From Alphaproteobacteria bacterium (GTDB lineage: Bacteria > Pseudomonadota > Alphaproteobacteria > Micropepsales > Micropepsaceae): a stretch of DNA of 64,000 bases. The DNA is taken from contig JAHFQC010000020.1 in assembly GCA_023259375.1 (NCBI GenBank), forward strand, positions 1-64,000, in the 5' to 3' direction. Each line of letters begins with the position of its first letter. Position 1 is the stretch's first letter. The notes beneath the pieces are model-generated. The model saw only the letters and a program-made list of their open reading frames with translations. It searched no databases and had not been told where the DNA came from. Positions 6,804-16,929 of this stretch are shown piece by piece. A program made the position numbers and the translations under genes.

Positions 6804-9188
6804 CTATTGTTTCGGCAACGAGAAGGCCAAAACGTAATCGCCTATCTTGGTACCGAACTTCTGATGGCCTCCGGCGGCGATCACGACATACTGCTTTCCG
6901 CCGACGGAATACGACATCGGCGTCGCCTGCCCGCCAGCCGGAAGGCGTGCGCGCCACAACACCTTGCCGGTCCGCTCGTCGACGGCTCTCAGATAACGAT
7001 CGGCAGTGGCCGACACGAAAATCAGTCCGCCCCGCGTGACGATATTACCGCCGATGTTCTGCACACCGGTGTTGAGCGGCAGATTAACCTTGGTGCGAAG
7101 AATACCGGTATCGCGCGTCGTACCGAGCGGCTTCTGCCAAACAATCTTGCGCGACTTGAGGTCGATGGCCGTCAGCGTGCCCCATGGCGGCGGATTGCAG
7201 GGCACCTTGAGGAAACTCAGCCACGGCAACGTGATCACGGTGTAGGGCGTGCCGTATTGCGGAAAGTACATTGAATCGTTGGCGGGCTGCGCGCCCTGCC
7301 CGTTCCAGGTCGTGATAAGGCCTTGCGCCTCGATCTTGCCGCGCGGCGGTTCGGTCATGACGAACGGCGCATAGCTGGCATTGGCGATGAGGAGCTTGCG
7401 GTCGGGATCGATCGTCACGCCGTGCCAATCGACGATGCCGTCGGCGGCAGGATAAATGATTGCCGGCCGCGTGCCCGGCGGCGTGAACTGCCCTTCGTAG
7501 CGGTAGCGTTTGAACTGGATGCGGCAGTAGAGCTGATCGAACGGCGTCGCCCCCCATAGCCGCTGCTCACGGAGATCGGCCGGCGTCAGCGACGGCATGC
7601 CGACGCTGTAGGGTTGCGTTTTGGCCGTGTGATCGCCGGCGATCGCGTCTTGCGGAACCGGTTTCTCCGCCACCGCGGAAAGCGGTCTGCCGTTTGTCCG
7701 GTCGAGCAGAAACAGTTCGCCGCGTTTGGTCGGCTGCACCAGCGCCTTGATCGTTCCGTTCGGCCCCGGCAGATCGACCAGTGATGGTCCGGTCGGTACA
7801 TCGAGATCCCAGATGTCATGATGAATGGTTTGAAAATGCCAGCGCGCCGCGCCAGTCTTGATGTCCACCGCAACCACCGAACTCGAATACTTCTCGTCGT
7901 ACGGACGGCGATGGGCACCGAAGTGATCGGGCGTGGCGTTGCCGAGCGGCAGATAGACGAGACCGAGATCCGGATCGGCCGTGAACGGTCCCCAGGCATT
8001 GGGCGTCGCGCGCGTCAGAATTTCGTTGTCGCGCGGCAGCCAGTTTTCCGGCGTATGGCCGACATCCCAGGCCCAGATCAGCTTTCCGGTGATCGGATCG
8101 AACGCCCGCACCGCCCCCGAGGGCTCGCCCGTCGTCTGGTTATCCGCGATCCAGCCGCCGAGAATGACGCGGTCGTGCAGCACCATCGGCGGCGATGTCA
8201 CAAAATGAAATCCGGGCGTCACCGGACCGAGATAGCGCGTGAGCGAAATGAAACCGTGCTCGCCGAAGTCCTCACACGGCTTGCCGGTGTCGGCATTGAG
8301 CGCCATCAGCCGGGCATCGGCCACCGGCGCAATAATGCGGCGCGGGCACGGTGTCGGAAGACCCTTGGGCGCTTCGTGATAGGCGACGCCGCGGCACGCG
8401 AGGAAAATGTTCGGCGCCGTATCGGCGTGCGGATCGAACACCCATTTCTTGCGGCCGGTGGCGGCATCGAGCGCCACCACCCAGCTATGCGCAGTGCAAA
8501 GATACAGCGTGTCGGCGATCTTGATCGGCGTCGCTTCGAAATTGTATTCGGGCTTTTCTTGGCGCGGTCCGTCGCCGGTCTGGATCTGCCACGCGAGTTC
8601 CAGCTTTCCCACGTTAGCCGGCGTGATCTGATCGAGCGGTGCAAAACGGTCGCCGCCCGCGCTGCGGCCATAGAAGGCCCAATCGGCCTTGGGCTGCGTG
8701 CGGTCGGCTCCGTCCGCAACCGGTGTCATGTCGGCAGAACCGTCGATCCCGACCGCCGGAACGAATCCCGCCGCTAACACGGCAACCGCGGCGACAAGAG
8801 ACACTGCCATTGCCGCGACGCCCCGCCCCTTATTTCGAAGACGTTCCTTTACGAATGGCAGCAACAACCACACGCCGAATATGATCGGAGCGAGGAGACG
8901 CGGTTCCAACTCCCAGCCGCTGAAGCCGACTTCCCACAGCGCCCATACGATGGTGAGAACGAGAAGACCGGTAAATGTCCACAACGCCTTGCCCGAACGG
9001 CGCCCGTAAAACCATGCCGATGCCAGCAGCGCGCCGCCGGCGATGACGTAATAGAACGAGCCTCCGAGCAACGCCAGCCAGCTGCCGCCAATGACAAGCC
9101 AGGCCCCCGCCATACCGAGCATGAGCACAGTCAGGGCGGCAACACTCCACGAGACCAGACGTCTCACGGCCGCATATTGCTGGTCCAC
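6804..9188 (-). CDS. gcd: Membrane-bound PQQ-dependent glucose/quinate dehydrogenase
   Basis: A 794-residue quinoprotein of the inner membrane that oxidises glucose (or quinate or shikimate) in the periplasm and passes electrons to ubiquinone. Five hydrophobic spans fill roughly the first 150 residues. The rest is an eight-bladed PQQ propeller: ADWAFYGRSAGGDRFAPLDQ begins it, HHDIWDLDVP carries the family's catalytic aspartate region, and repeated W motifs such as GKVLWRARLPAGG close blades. The length matches the family (about 790-800). GTG at 9188, with AGGGGA about 10 bases upstream, is the best start. No PQQ biosynthesis genes are visible in the window. It stands alone between gaps of about 135 and 150 bases. 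Confidence 0.93.
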   Translation of the reverse strand: MDQQYAAVRRLVSWSVAALTVLMLGMAGAWLVIGGSWLALLGGSFYYVIAGGALLASAWFYGRRSGKALWTFTGLLVLTIVWALWEVGFSGWELEPRLLAPIIFGVWLLLPFVKERLRNKGRGVAAMAVSLVAAVAVLAAGFVPAVGIDGSADMTPVADGADRTQPKADWAFYGRSAGGDRFAPLDQITPANVGKLELAWQIQTGDGPRQEKPEYNFEATPIKIADTLYLCTAHSWVVALDAATGRKKWVFDPHADTAPNIFLACRGVAYHEAPKGLPTPCPRRIIAPVADARLMALNADTGKPCEDFGEHGFISLTRYLGPVTPGFHFVTSPPMVLHDRVILGGWIADNQTTGEPSGAVRAFDPITGKLIWAWDVGHTPENWLPRDNEILTRATPNAWGPFTADPDLGLVYLPLGNATPDHFGAHRRPYDEKYSSSVVAVDIKTGAARWHFQTIHHDIWDLDVPTGPSLVDLPGPNGTIKALVQPTKRGELFLLDRTNGRPLSAVAEKPVPQDAIAGDHTAKTQPYSVGMPSLTPADLREQRLWGATPFDQLYCRIQFKRYRYEGQFTPPGTRPAIIYPAADGIVDWHGVTIDPDRKLLIANASYAPFVMTEPPRGKIEAQGLITTWNGQGAQPANDSMYFPQYGTPYTVITLPWLSFLKVPCNPPPWGTLTAIDLKSRKIVWQKPLGTTRDTGILRTKVNLPLNTGVQNIGGNIVTRGGLIFVSATADRYLRAVDERTGKVLWRARLPAGGQATPMSYSVGGKQYVVIAAGGHQKFGTKIGDYVLAFSLPKQ

Positions 9189-9339
9189 GTTCTCATTCCC
9201 CTACAGCGAACCGAGCGCGTAACCCCATCACCCAGCCGGAAAAACGATCATTTAGCAACGACCGTCACCGGTCAATCGGAACAAGGCAACAAAACGTACA
9301 GTTTGCGCCACGACAACAATTCGCTCTGTCTACAGATTA

Positions 9340-10617
9340 TTATCCGCGGCGGGAGCGAACCGACAGCAATCCCAGATAGACCAGCGCACCGGCAAGCGGA
9401 AGCGCATAGACAAGGCTTGGCAAGCCGCTCGCCAGCGACGGCATGGGCGGGATGAAAGCCGCCGACGCAAGATACGCAAAAACGAGTGCCGCGACTACGA
9501 GCGCCTGCGGCCGCGCGATCTGCGCAACAGCAAGGACGGCAAACACCGGCGGGAGAATGCCGAGGTGATGGGTCCAGGCGATCGGCGACGCGATGGTGAA
9601 AACTACGGCAGCGGCAAGAAAGCCGGAGAGATCGTCGTGCTTGCGGCGGAAGAACAGCGCGAACGCGATCAACGCCAGCGACGTCAACAGGCTGAGATCG
9701 TAGATCAACGGGCTGAACGGCGGGAATGCGGTCTTGTCGACGGTGAAGGGATCGCCGTTGCCGAGCAAGCGATTCAAGACGCCATTCACGGCGCTGTTGG
9801 GATAATAGGCTTCGCCGTGGCGGTTCATGAACGAGATCGCCGACAGATAGTCGAGATGATTGGTCCAGCCGAACCACAGCAGCGACAGCGTCAGACCGAT
9901 CGCGACCGCTGCGGCAAAGCCGCCGAGCAGCCGCCACTTCCCGCGTAGCGCTGCCCATAGCGCAAACAGTGCGAACTGCGGCTTTATCAGGCAGATCACT
10001 CCGATCAGCACGCCCGCGGTCCGCTGCCGTCCGCCGCAATACGCCAGCGCAGCCAAGGCGAACGTCGCATTGAGCCATGCCTGGATCTGGCCCAGGCTGA
10101 AGGCCCACAGCACCGAGTGGAACGAGAACACCGCCAATCCGATCGCTATCGCGACGGCAAAATGAAACCGCGGTGTCCGCCGAGCCCATTCGGTATCGCG
10201 GGAAACGACATACGCCAGCGCACCGGTGGCAGCCGCCTCGACGATCACCGCCAGCCATCCAATTCCGTTCAGAATCCGGTCGGAAACCGCAACGTGCAGC
10301 GCATCGGGCAACGCAAACATCAAGAGGCTCGAAGGCGGATACTGGAACTTGATGTGCTGATGGAAGAACACCTCCTGGTACAGCAGACCATGATGCGGGG
10401 CGCGGAACCACTCCCACGCCTTGCGCATCGGCATCCAGGAATCGTTCACCGGCATCCAGGACGGCGCGTGACCGCCAGGCCAGATCGCCCAGAAATGCAG
10501 GTCCCATAATCCCGTCTGCAATCCGACGTGCTTGAAGAGAACAGCCGCAGCGAGATTCATCGCCACCGCAGCCGTCAACAACGCCAAAAATACCGCCGCT
10601 GGAGAGCGTGTGCCCAT
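9340..10617 (-). CDS. Polytopic GT87-type (DUF2029-like) membrane glycosyltransferase
   Basis: A 425-residue integral membrane protein with about ten hydrophobic spans. The first extracytoplasmic loop after span 1 holds acidic and aromatic residues (GLWDLHFWAIWPGG), and HIKFQYPPSSLLMFALP contains the YPP motif typical of GT-C enzymes of the alpha-mannosyltransferase/DUF2029 type, which use polyprenyl-phosphate sugars. The start at 10617 shares one base with the upstream TGA (TGATG), so the two genes are translationally coupled. Donor and acceptor are unknown. Confidence 0.7.
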   Translation of the reverse strand: MGTRSPAAVFLALLTAAVAMNLAAAVLFKHVGLQTGLWDLHFWAIWPGGHAPSWMPVNDSWMPMRKAWEWFRAPHHGLLYQEVFFHQHIKFQYPPSSLLMFALPDALHVAVSDRILNGIGWLAVIVEAAATGALAYVVSRDTEWARRTPRFHFAVAIAIGLAVFSFHSVLWAFSLGQIQAWLNATFALAALAYCGGRQRTAGVLIGVICLIKPQFALFALWAALRGKWRLLGGFAAAVAIGLTLSLLWFGWTNHLDYLSAISFMNRHGEAYYPNSAVNGVLNRLLGNGDPFTVDKTAFPPFSPLIYDLSLLTSLALIAFALFFRRKHDDLSGFLAAAVVFTIASPIAWTHHLGILPPVFAVLAVAQIARPQALVVAALVFAYLASAAFIPPMPSLASGLPSLVYALPLAGALVYLGLLSVRSRRG

Positions 10618-11837
10618 CAGTGCAGCGTGACGCTATCGAAGGTCATCAATTTGCCGGTTGCGGCAACGCCATCCATTTGCCGCGTCCATTCTCCCATGTT
10701 CAGCGTCAGCAGCAGCAGCGCCGCGACGGCAATGACGCCGGGGGTCCATTTCGGCAACCGCTCTTTGGCGACGAGCGCCAAGGCAACGATGACCATCGGC
10801 ATGTAGTCGGGCGAAAACAGGAATGCGCAGTCGCCGGAATAGACCGTGTGCAGCGCAAGGCCGAACAGCGCGAACAGCGGGATAAACCACTGTCGCGGGG
10901 TGAGAACCCGCAATGCAACGACCATCGCGGCCACGCACAGCAACGGCATCAGCCAGTCGACGGCAATGCCCGGCGGCGTCAGCCCGAAAATGTGGATCGT
11001 CAAAGCCGAATTCGACGCTCCGACTTCAACGAAATGGCGTTCTTCGAGGAAGTTGAACGGCAGCCCGGCGCGTTTGCCGAGGAGCGGCCATTCCGGCAAC
11101 CATAGGACATATATGATCCCGACGCCCAGCGCCGCTGTGCGGAACAGCAGACGGCTCTTGGCGAGATTGGCCTGCAGGAATTCGCGCACATCGCCCCGCC
11201 GCGCGGGCGCAAAATCGATCTGGCGCAACACCCAAATCATGCCGTCGGTGACGACGATAGAGCATCCGATGGCGAACGCAGCGGCCGATTTCCATATGTT
11301 TTGCCCCGCCCCGTTTGGCGACGTCATGATCAGCACCGCCAGCAGCACCGAAGCGCCTGCCAGCATGTGCGTCTCGGGCAGCGTCGACCAGAACACGTAG
11401 GTGGCCGACGAACAGAACAGCAGCACGAAACTCGCGGCGGCAACCGGCGTCACAGCGAGGCGGCGCATGACGGCGTACAGCAGTCCGCAGGTGGTCACCG
11501 AGATGGCGCCGGAAAGCGCCGGAATTCCGATCGACGCCGGGACGTGAAACGTCTTCACCACAATCGCCTGATAGAAGATGCAAAACCAGCCGTACAGCGG
11601 GTGCACCTTCATGCGGTAATAGCCGTCCGTCTTGCCGGAAAGATAGGCGTACACGCGCCCGGTATCGGCGCTGTAAAACGCGTTCTGGTCCGGCACATGC
11701 CCGAGAAACGGCACGGCTGCCATCCAAGCGACAATGGCGGCACACGCCACGACGACGGCAAAACACGCTGCATCAAGGACTTTTGCGCGAGCGGGGCTCA
11801 CCATGCCCTGCCTCGTTCCCATCACATCCGCGTTCAT
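10617..11837 (-). CDS. Polytopic membrane protein, probable GT-C-fold glycosyltransferase
   Basis: A 406-residue integral membrane protein with about nine spans. After span 1 there is a long extracytoplasmic loop (PFLGHVPDQNAFYSADTGRV, then KVHPLYGWFCIFYQ) and later FWSTLPETHML, the kind of loop seen in lipid-linked sugar transferases. It is coupled by one base to the next gene, a GT87-type protein, so both probably act in the same glycosylation step. ATG at 11837 is preceded by GGTGGA; an in-frame ATG five codons later is also possible. Family assignment is by topology and partner only. Confidence 0.6.
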   Translation of the reverse strand: MNADVMGTRQGMVSPARAKVLDAACFAVVVACAAIVAWMAAVPFLGHVPDQNAFYSADTGRVYAYLSGKTDGYYRMKVHPLYGWFCIFYQAIVVKTFHVPASIGIPALSGAISVTTCGLLYAVMRRLAVTPVAAASFVLLFCSSATYVFWSTLPETHMLAGASVLLAVLIMTSPNGAGQNIWKSAAAFAIGCSIVVTDGMIWVLRQIDFAPARRGDVREFLQANLAKSRLLFRTAALGVGIIYVLWLPEWPLLGKRAGLPFNFLEERHFVEVGASNSALTIHIFGLTPPGIAVDWLMPLLCVAAMVVALRVLTPRQWFIPLFALFGLALHTVYSGDCAFLFSPDYMPMVIVALALVAKERLPKWTPGVIAVAALLLLTLNMGEWTRQMDGVAATGKLMTFDSVTLH

Positions 11838-12251
11838 GTGGCAGAATCCACCAGTGCCCCTCGATCATGCACCGGTGAAGAAAAGCCGCGGCCGTCCCCA
11901 CGACAAACCAGCGACAGAATTCCCTCGTGTGCTGCCTTCCCAAGCGGCAGCATTACTCCCCAGCGCGTGGTGGAGTGTAAGTGGCACTTTCAAACAGTCA
12001 ATCGGTGCGCGTACCCAATCTGGAACACACCCATGTGATCGGCGCTGCGTCAATTCATGAAACGGCAGTGATGCGTTGCGATGGTGCAACGCCATCTGAC
12101 GTCGGGTCACCGCAACGTCCCTGCCCGTGCGCGTCAATTTAAACTGATGGGCCATCGCAAACATGGAGGGGATTTCAGCGACAGACGGTTGGCGAATGCC
12201 CGGGCGGCCTCCATATTGAGGCCCAAGGGCTGGCAACGATGGAGCACGGCC
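11838..12251. other. Gene-free gap with one short hairpin
   Basis: About 410 bases between the membrane-protein gene and the small gene at 12252. The reading frames crossing it have no ribosome site and look like composition artefacts. A perfect inverted repeat, GCGTTGC (12073-12079) and GCAACGC (12086-12092) with a 6-base loop, is the only structure seen; no T-run follows it. Confidence 0.5.
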
Positions 12252-12497
12252 GTGGACAGCAACTTCTCCCATGACGCGTATCTGCCGCCGGACACGCCGC
12301 TGGCCCGGCAGCGCTATTATGCGGACAAAGCCGCAGCGGCGCATGACGCGCATCATTTCTGGCAGATGGTTTGGTTCGAACTGGCGCGCGACTACAACGC
12401 CGCCGTCGCCAACGTGGGCGCGTTCGTGCGCTGGATCGATGTCCATCCGGACCGTGCCGATCCTGATGCACTGGGATCGTCAAAGGACGATCACTAG
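12252..12497 (+). CDS. Small unknown protein
   Basis: An 81-residue protein predicted from GTG at 12252, with GGAGC seven bases upstream; longer versions of the frame lack such a site. It has a charged N-terminus with PPDTPLARQRYYADKAAAAH and a central aromatic-rich helix (HHFWQMVWFELARDYNAAVA), no signal peptide and no full membrane span. It converges on the glucoamylase-like gene: its stop at 12497 is 2 bases from that gene's stop at 12500. I do not recognise the family. Coding periodicity looks real but the gene is short. Confidence 0.5.
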   Translation: MDSNFSHDAYLPPDTPLARQRYYADKAAAAHDAHHFWQMVWFELARDYNAAVANVGAFVRWIDVHPDRADPDALGSSKDDH

Positions 12498-12499
12498 GG

Positions 12500-14284
12500 C
12501 TATCCCGGTTTTGTGCCGGAACTGCTGCGCGTATTCGCCGGGCCGAATCCGGTGAGATTGAAGGCCGTGTTGACCAGGGCCAGATGCGTCAGCGCTTGCG
12601 GGAAGTTTCCCAGCATCGTCCCCGACGAAACATCGAATTCCTCGGCAAACAAGCCGAGATCATTGCCGGCATTCAGGTACTTCTCGAACAGTTCTGCGGC
12701 GTCGTCGTTGCGCCCCTGCAGAGTAAGACAATCGGCATACCAGAAGCAGCACGGCAGGAAGGCGCCCTCCTCCTCGCGTATGCCGTCGTTGCTTGCGGAA
12801 TTGTCGTAGCGATAGATGAAGCCGTCGCGCATGAGATGTTTGCGAATTCCATCCAGCGTGCCGGTAATGCGCCGATCGTGGATCGGCAGAAAACCCGCGA
12901 TCGGGATCAGAAGCGTCGCGGCATCGAACGTCTCCGAACCGTAGGCGCGCGTGAAGGCGTTAAGGCGCTCGCTGAAGCCTTTCCGGCACACTTCCTCATG
13001 GGCTTCGGTCCGGAGCTTTCGCCACCGATCGACCGGCCCGTCAAACTGGAAGCGTTCGGCGGATTTTACGGCACGGTCGAAAGCCACCCAGGCTTGGGCG
13101 CGCGACTGGGTGAAAAACTCGGGATCGCTGCGTTGTTCCCAGAATCCGGCATCCGGCTTTCGCCACGCCGTTTCGAGCCGCGCCATCATCTGCCGCAACT
13201 TGGTCCACGAACTCTCGATCTCGCTGCCGGCAAGAGAATGCCACTGATAGATCGTATCGAGCACTTCGCCATAGATATCGAGCTGAAACTGCTGGCAGGC
13301 GGCATTGCCGAACCGCACCGGCCGCGCGCCGCCGAAACCGGGAAGCCAATCGGCCTCGTATTCGGGAAGTTCGGCATTGCCGAGCAGTCCATAGACCGGC
13401 TGTGCTGGCGAGGTTTCGGGCTTGATGGCATCGAGCAGCCATTGCACCCAGGCCCCGGCTTCGTCGCGATAACCCGCATGCAACAGCGCCAGAACCGTCA
13501 TGGTGGAATCGCGCAGCCAGCAGAAGCGGTAATCCCAGTTGCGCGTGCCGCCAAGCAATTCCGGCAGCGATGAGGTCGGTGCGGCCACCATACCGCCGGT
13601 CGGCTGATGAATGAGCGCCTTGAGGGTAATCAGCGAGCGAATGACGGCGTCGCGCCAGGGGCCCTGATAGCCGCATTGCTTCACCCAATCGCGCCAATAC
13701 GCCTCGCATTGCTGCTGCGTGCGATCCAATTCGGCAGCGTCTCGGACGGGCCGCCGGCCCATCTCGAACGTGATCTGATCGCCGGCGGAAAGCGTAATGC
13801 GCGCATCCGGCTTGAGACAGTCTTGGCGCGAACACCACAAACGCACCTCGTCGACCCCGGCACGCGCTGCCATCTGGTCCTGTTCGCACGACCATTGCGG
13901 CGCACGCCTGCCGTTGCCGAATACGGGACTGAAGGAATGCCGGACCGCGATACGCCCTTCCTCGCAAACCAGTCTGCGGATGATCGCGCCATCGGCCGTA
14001 CCGACGGGCATGAAATCCACCAGGCGCGCCCGGCCGTGTTCGGTTTTGAATTCGGTTTCCAGAACCAGCGTCTCGTCGCGGTACTTGCGCGTGCTCTCGA
14101 ACGGTTCGTCCGGTGTGATGGTCCAGTGTCCGTGCCGTTCGTCCCCCAACAGAGCGGCAAAACAGGCATCGGAATCGAAGCGCGGCCAGCACAGCCATGC
14201 GATTGCGCCATGCCGATGGACCAGAGCCGCCGTCCGCCCGTTGCCGATCAGCGCGAAATCCGAGATATCCGCTTTTTGTCTCAT
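12500..14284 (-). CDS. GH15-family glucoamylase-like glycoside hydrolase
   Basis: A 594-residue protein with the two-part architecture of bacterial GH15 enzymes: an N-terminal beta domain (DFALIGNGRTAALVHRHGAI, RFDSDACFAALLG) and a C-terminal alpha/alpha barrel. Barrel signatures include GTRNWDYRFCWLRDS and EEEGAFLPCCFWYADCL, which holds a catalytic glutamate of the family. Members cleave alpha-1,4-glucans or trehalose from the non-reducing end. There is no signal peptide, so it is probably cytoplasmic and may act on glycogen or trehalose. The ATG at 14284 matches the usual MRQ..ISDFALIGN start; the ribosome site is weak. It is divergent from trpG. Confidence 0.9.
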   Translation of the reverse strand: MRQKADISDFALIGNGRTAALVHRHGAIAWLCWPRFDSDACFAALLGDERHGHWTITPDEPFESTRKYRDETLVLETEFKTEHGRARLVDFMPVGTADGAIIRRLVCEEGRIAVRHSFSPVFGNGRRAPQWSCEQDQMAARAGVDEVRLWCSRQDCLKPDARITLSAGDQITFEMGRRPVRDAAELDRTQQQCEAYWRDWVKQCGYQGPWRDAVIRSLITLKALIHQPTGGMVAAPTSSLPELLGGTRNWDYRFCWLRDSTMTVLALLHAGYRDEAGAWVQWLLDAIKPETSPAQPVYGLLGNAELPEYEADWLPGFGGARPVRFGNAACQQFQLDIYGEVLDTIYQWHSLAGSEIESSWTKLRQMMARLETAWRKPDAGFWEQRSDPEFFTQSRAQAWVAFDRAVKSAERFQFDGPVDRWRKLRTEAHEEVCRKGFSERLNAFTRAYGSETFDAATLLIPIAGFLPIHDRRITGTLDGIRKHLMRDGFIYRYDNSASNDGIREEEGAFLPCCFWYADCLTLQGRNDDAAELFEKYLNAGNDLGLFAEEFDVSSGTMLGNFPQALTHLALVNTAFNLTGFGPANTRSSSGTKPG

Positions 14285-14454
14285 GTAATTTCGAACGCCG
14301 GATACCCGCGCCGAGTTCCGGGGCGCGCGCGATGGTCTGCCCACAAATACGGCAGTGCCGAAGGCGCTGCAGATGCCACCTTTCCTTCCGGGAGCGGTTC
14401 CGCGAAAATAGCCACTCCCGGCCGCTGCCGACACCCGAGTCTGCGGCGTGGGTT

Positions 14455-14482
14455 TTGTGTTCGCCCTAATTAATTCTAGTAT
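14455..14482 (+). promoter_or_regulatory. Possible promoter of trpG
   Basis: TTGTGT (14455-14460), 16 bases, then TAGTAT (14477-14482), in an A+T-rich stretch just before trpG. Transcription would start about 12 bases before the ATG at 14501, leaving no room for a leader peptide or attenuator. Both boxes are only partial matches. Confidence 0.35.
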
Positions 14483-14500
14483 TTTCAAAGAGTTAACTGA

Positions 14501-15088
14501 ATGCTTCTCCTGATCGATAACTACGACAGTTTCACGTACAACCTGTTCCACTACCTCGGCCAGCTCGGGGCAGAGGTGAGGGTGGTGCGTAACGACGAGA
14601 TTTCCGCCGCCGACGCCCTCGGAATGAAGCCGGAGGCCATCGTGCTGTCGCCGGGTCCCTGCACGCCCAACGAGGCCGGGATCTGCTGCGAGGTGATCGA
14701 AAAGGCGAACGGCACGGTGCCGATTTTAGGGGTTTGCCTCGGTCACCAGTCGATCGGACAGGTCTATGGCGGCAAGATTGTGCGCGCGCCCACGCCGATG
14801 CACGGCAAGCTGTCGACCATCCATCACACCGGCAAAAGCGTCTTCCGCGGTCTCAACAACGACTTCACCGCCACGCGCTATCACTCGCTGACCATCGCGC
14901 CGGAAACGATGCCGGATTGCCTCGAAGTGACGGCGGTCGCCGAAGACGGCGTGATCATGGGCGTGATGCACAAGACCCATCCGGTGCATGGCGTTCAGTT
15001 CCATCCCGAAAGCATCGCCTCCGAGAACGGTCACGCCCTCTTGCAGAATTTCCTGCGCATGGCGCATCAGTACGAGAAGGCCGTCTGA
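14501..15088 (+). CDS. trpG: Anthranilate synthase glutamine amidotransferase subunit
   Basis: A 195-residue class I glutamine amidotransferase that gives ammonia to TrpE for anthranilate synthesis, the first committed tryptophan step. It starts LLLIDNYDSFTYNL. The catalytic triad is Cys79 in GVCLGHQ plus His168 and Glu170 in FHPES. The oxyanion region LSPGPCTP is present. It may also serve as PabA in folate synthesis, as in many bacteria. It leads trpD by one base (TGA-g-ATG). trpE is not adjacent here; the upstream neighbour is the divergent GH15 gene. Confidence 0.96.
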   Translation: MLLLIDNYDSFTYNLFHYLGQLGAEVRVVRNDEISAADALGMKPEAIVLSPGPCTPNEAGICCEVIEKANGTVPILGVCLGHQSIGQVYGGKIVRAPTPMHGKLSTIHHTGKSVFRGLNNDFTATRYHSLTIAPETMPDCLEVTAVAEDGVIMGVMHKTHPVHGVQFHPESIASENGHALLQNFLRMAHQYEKAV

Positions 15089-15089
15089 G

Positions 15090-16109
15090 ATGAGCCACCT
15101 CGATTTTTCCGTACTGTTGAAGCGCGTCGCCGCGGGCAAGACGCTGGATGCCGAAGCCTCTGCTGCCGCCTTCACCGCGATCATGGCTGGCGAGGTCGGC
15201 GAAGCACAAATGGCAGGCCTGCTCACGGCCATGGCCGTGCGCGGCGCCACCGTCGATGAAATCACCGGCGCAGTGACTGCGATGCGGACCGCCATGAAGC
15301 GCATGAAGGCGCCCGCCAACGCCATCGATCTGGTCGGCACCGGCGGCGACGGCCACTCGACGCTGAACATTTCGAGCGCCGCTTGCTTCGTTACCGCGGC
15401 ATGCGGGGTTCCGATCGCCAAGCACGGCAACCGGAATATGTCGTCGAAGACCGGCGCTGCCGACGTGCTGGAAGCGCTTGGGGTCAAAGTCGATGTGCCG
15501 CCCGAAGTGGCGGAGCGCTGCGTCGCCGAAACCGGCGTCTGTTTCCTGTTCGCCCAGGGCTATCACCCGGCGATGAAGAACGTGACGCCGGTCCGCCGCG
15601 CCCTCGGCTTTCGCACCATCTTCAATCTGATCGGCCCCTTGTCGAACCCGGCAGGTGTCAAGCGGCAACTGCTCGGCGTCTACGCGCTCGAATTGATGGA
15701 ACCGGTCGCGCATGTGCTGGCCGCCCATGGCGCCGAAAAGGCCTGGGTGGTGCATGGCCACGACGGTCTCGACGAGTTGTCGATATCCGGCCCGACCCAT
15801 GTCGCGGTGCTGGAGAACGGCAAAATCTCCACCATGATGGTGACGCCGGATGACGCCGGCCTGCCCCATTATCCGCTGCTCGCGGTCAAAGGCGGCGAAG
15901 CGCCCGAGAATGCGGCGGCTCTCGCCCGCCTGCTCGACGGCGAACAAGGCGCCTATCGCGATATCGTCCTGCTCAATGCCGCGGCGGCACTGATCGTTGC
16001 CGACAAGGCGCAAACGTTGCGCGAAGGCGCCGATATCGCCGCAAAGGCGATCGACAGCGGCGCGGCCAAAGCGGTGCTGAAGAAACTCATCGCGGTATCG
16101 AACGGATGA
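15090..16109 (+). CDS. trpD: Anthranilate phosphoribosyltransferase
   Basis: A 339-residue enzyme that joins anthranilate to PRPP, giving phosphoribosyl anthranilate. The PRPP-binding glycine-rich motif [13 protein letters not shown], the [21 protein letters not shown] anthranilate/PRPP region in part, and [11 protein letters not shown] are all present and the length is standard. ATG at 15090 lies one base after the trpG stop. The 3' end overlaps trpC by four bases (ATGA), so trpG, trpD and trpC form one translationally coupled unit. Confidence 0.97.
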   Translation: MSHLDFSVLLKRVAAGKTLDAEASAAAFTAIMAGEVGEAQMAGLLTAMAVRGATVDEITGAVTAMRTAMKRMKAPANAIDLVGTGGDGHSTLNISSAACFVTAACGVPIAKHGNRNMSSKTGAADVLEALGVKVDVPPEVAERCVAETGVCFLFAQGYHPAMKNVTPVRRALGFRTIFNLIGPLSNPAGVKRQLLGVYALELMEPVAHVLAAHGAEKAWVVHGHDGLDELSISGPTHVAVLENGKISTMMVTPDDAGLPHYPLLAVKGGEAPENAAALARLLDGEQGAYRDIVLLNAAAALIVADKAQTLREGADIAAKAIDSGAAKAVLKKLIAVSNG

Positions 16110-16915
16110 ATATCCTCGACAAGATCGCGGCCTATAAGCGCGAGGAAGTGACGCGCGCCAAGGAAACGATTTCGCCGGTCGAGATCGTCACCTGCGCCCG
16201 TGCCGCCGATCCGGTGCGCGGCTTCAAGAACGCCCTCCTCAAGGCGCGGCTCGACCGCCATTTCGGCCTGATCGCCGAGATCAAGAAAGCGAGCCCGTCA
16301 AAAGGCCTGATCCGCGCCGATTTCGATCCGCCCAAGCTGGCGAAGGCCTATGCCGAAGGCGGCGCCACCTGCCTGTCGGTCTTGACCGACACGCCGTCGT
16401 TCCAAGGCGCGCCCGAATTCCTCGTCGCCGCCCGCGATGCGGTCGACCTGCCCGTCCTGCGCAAGGACTTCCTGGTCGAGCCCTATCAGGTCGCCGAAGC
16501 CCGGGCCTGGGGCGCCGACGCCATCCTGATCATCATGGCGATGGTCGATGATGAGACCGCGAACACCCTCCACCGCGCCGCGCACGATTTCGGCATGGAT
16601 GCGCTGGTCGAGGTCCACAACGAGGCGGAACTTTCGCGCGCCCTCGCCATCGGGGCCGAAATGATCGGCATCAACAATCGCGACCTGAAGAGTTTCGTCA
16701 CCGATGTCGGCGTCACCTTGGCCCTGGCGCCGCGGGTTCCGGCGGACAGGCTGGTAGGTGCGGAGAGCGGGCTGGCGTCCCGCGCCGATCTTGACCGCCT
16801 GGCCGAGGCCGGGGTCACCACCGTCCTGATCGGAGAGACCTTGATGCGCCAGGACGACGTCGCCGCAGCCGCCGCCGCACTGGTGGGTGCCCCGTTCAAA
16901 GCGGCATCAACCTGA
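16106..16915 (+). CDS. trpC: Indole-3-glycerol phosphate synthase
   Basis: A 269-residue TIM-barrel enzyme converting carboxyphenylamino-deoxyribulose phosphate to indole-3-glycerol phosphate. Diagnostic stretches are [16 protein letters not shown] (with the catalytic lysine), [37 protein letters not shown] and AESGL followed by the phosphate-binding strand with LIGETLM. It is a stand-alone TrpC with no fused TrpF domain. The start overlaps trpD in an ATGA junction. moaC follows after 14 bases. Confidence 0.97.
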   Translation: MNILDKIAAYKREEVTRAKETISPVEIVTCARAADPVRGFKNALLKARLDRHFGLIAEIKKASPSKGLIRADFDPPKLAKAYAEGGATCLSVLTDTPSFQGAPEFLVAARDAVDLPVLRKDFLVEPYQVAEARAWGADAILIIMAMVDDETANTLHRAAHDFGMDALVEVHNEAELSRALAIGAEMIGINNRDLKSFVTDVGVTLALAPRVPADRLVGAESGLASRADLDRLAEAGVTTVLIGETLMRQDDVAAAAAALVGAPFKAAST

Positions 16916-16929
16916 ACTAGACTGCAGCC

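Noticed and set aside
11865-12446. 193-codon frame on the minus strand opposite the small gene at 12252
   Set aside because: No ribosome site, odd composition, and the opposite frame has a better-placed start with GGAGC.
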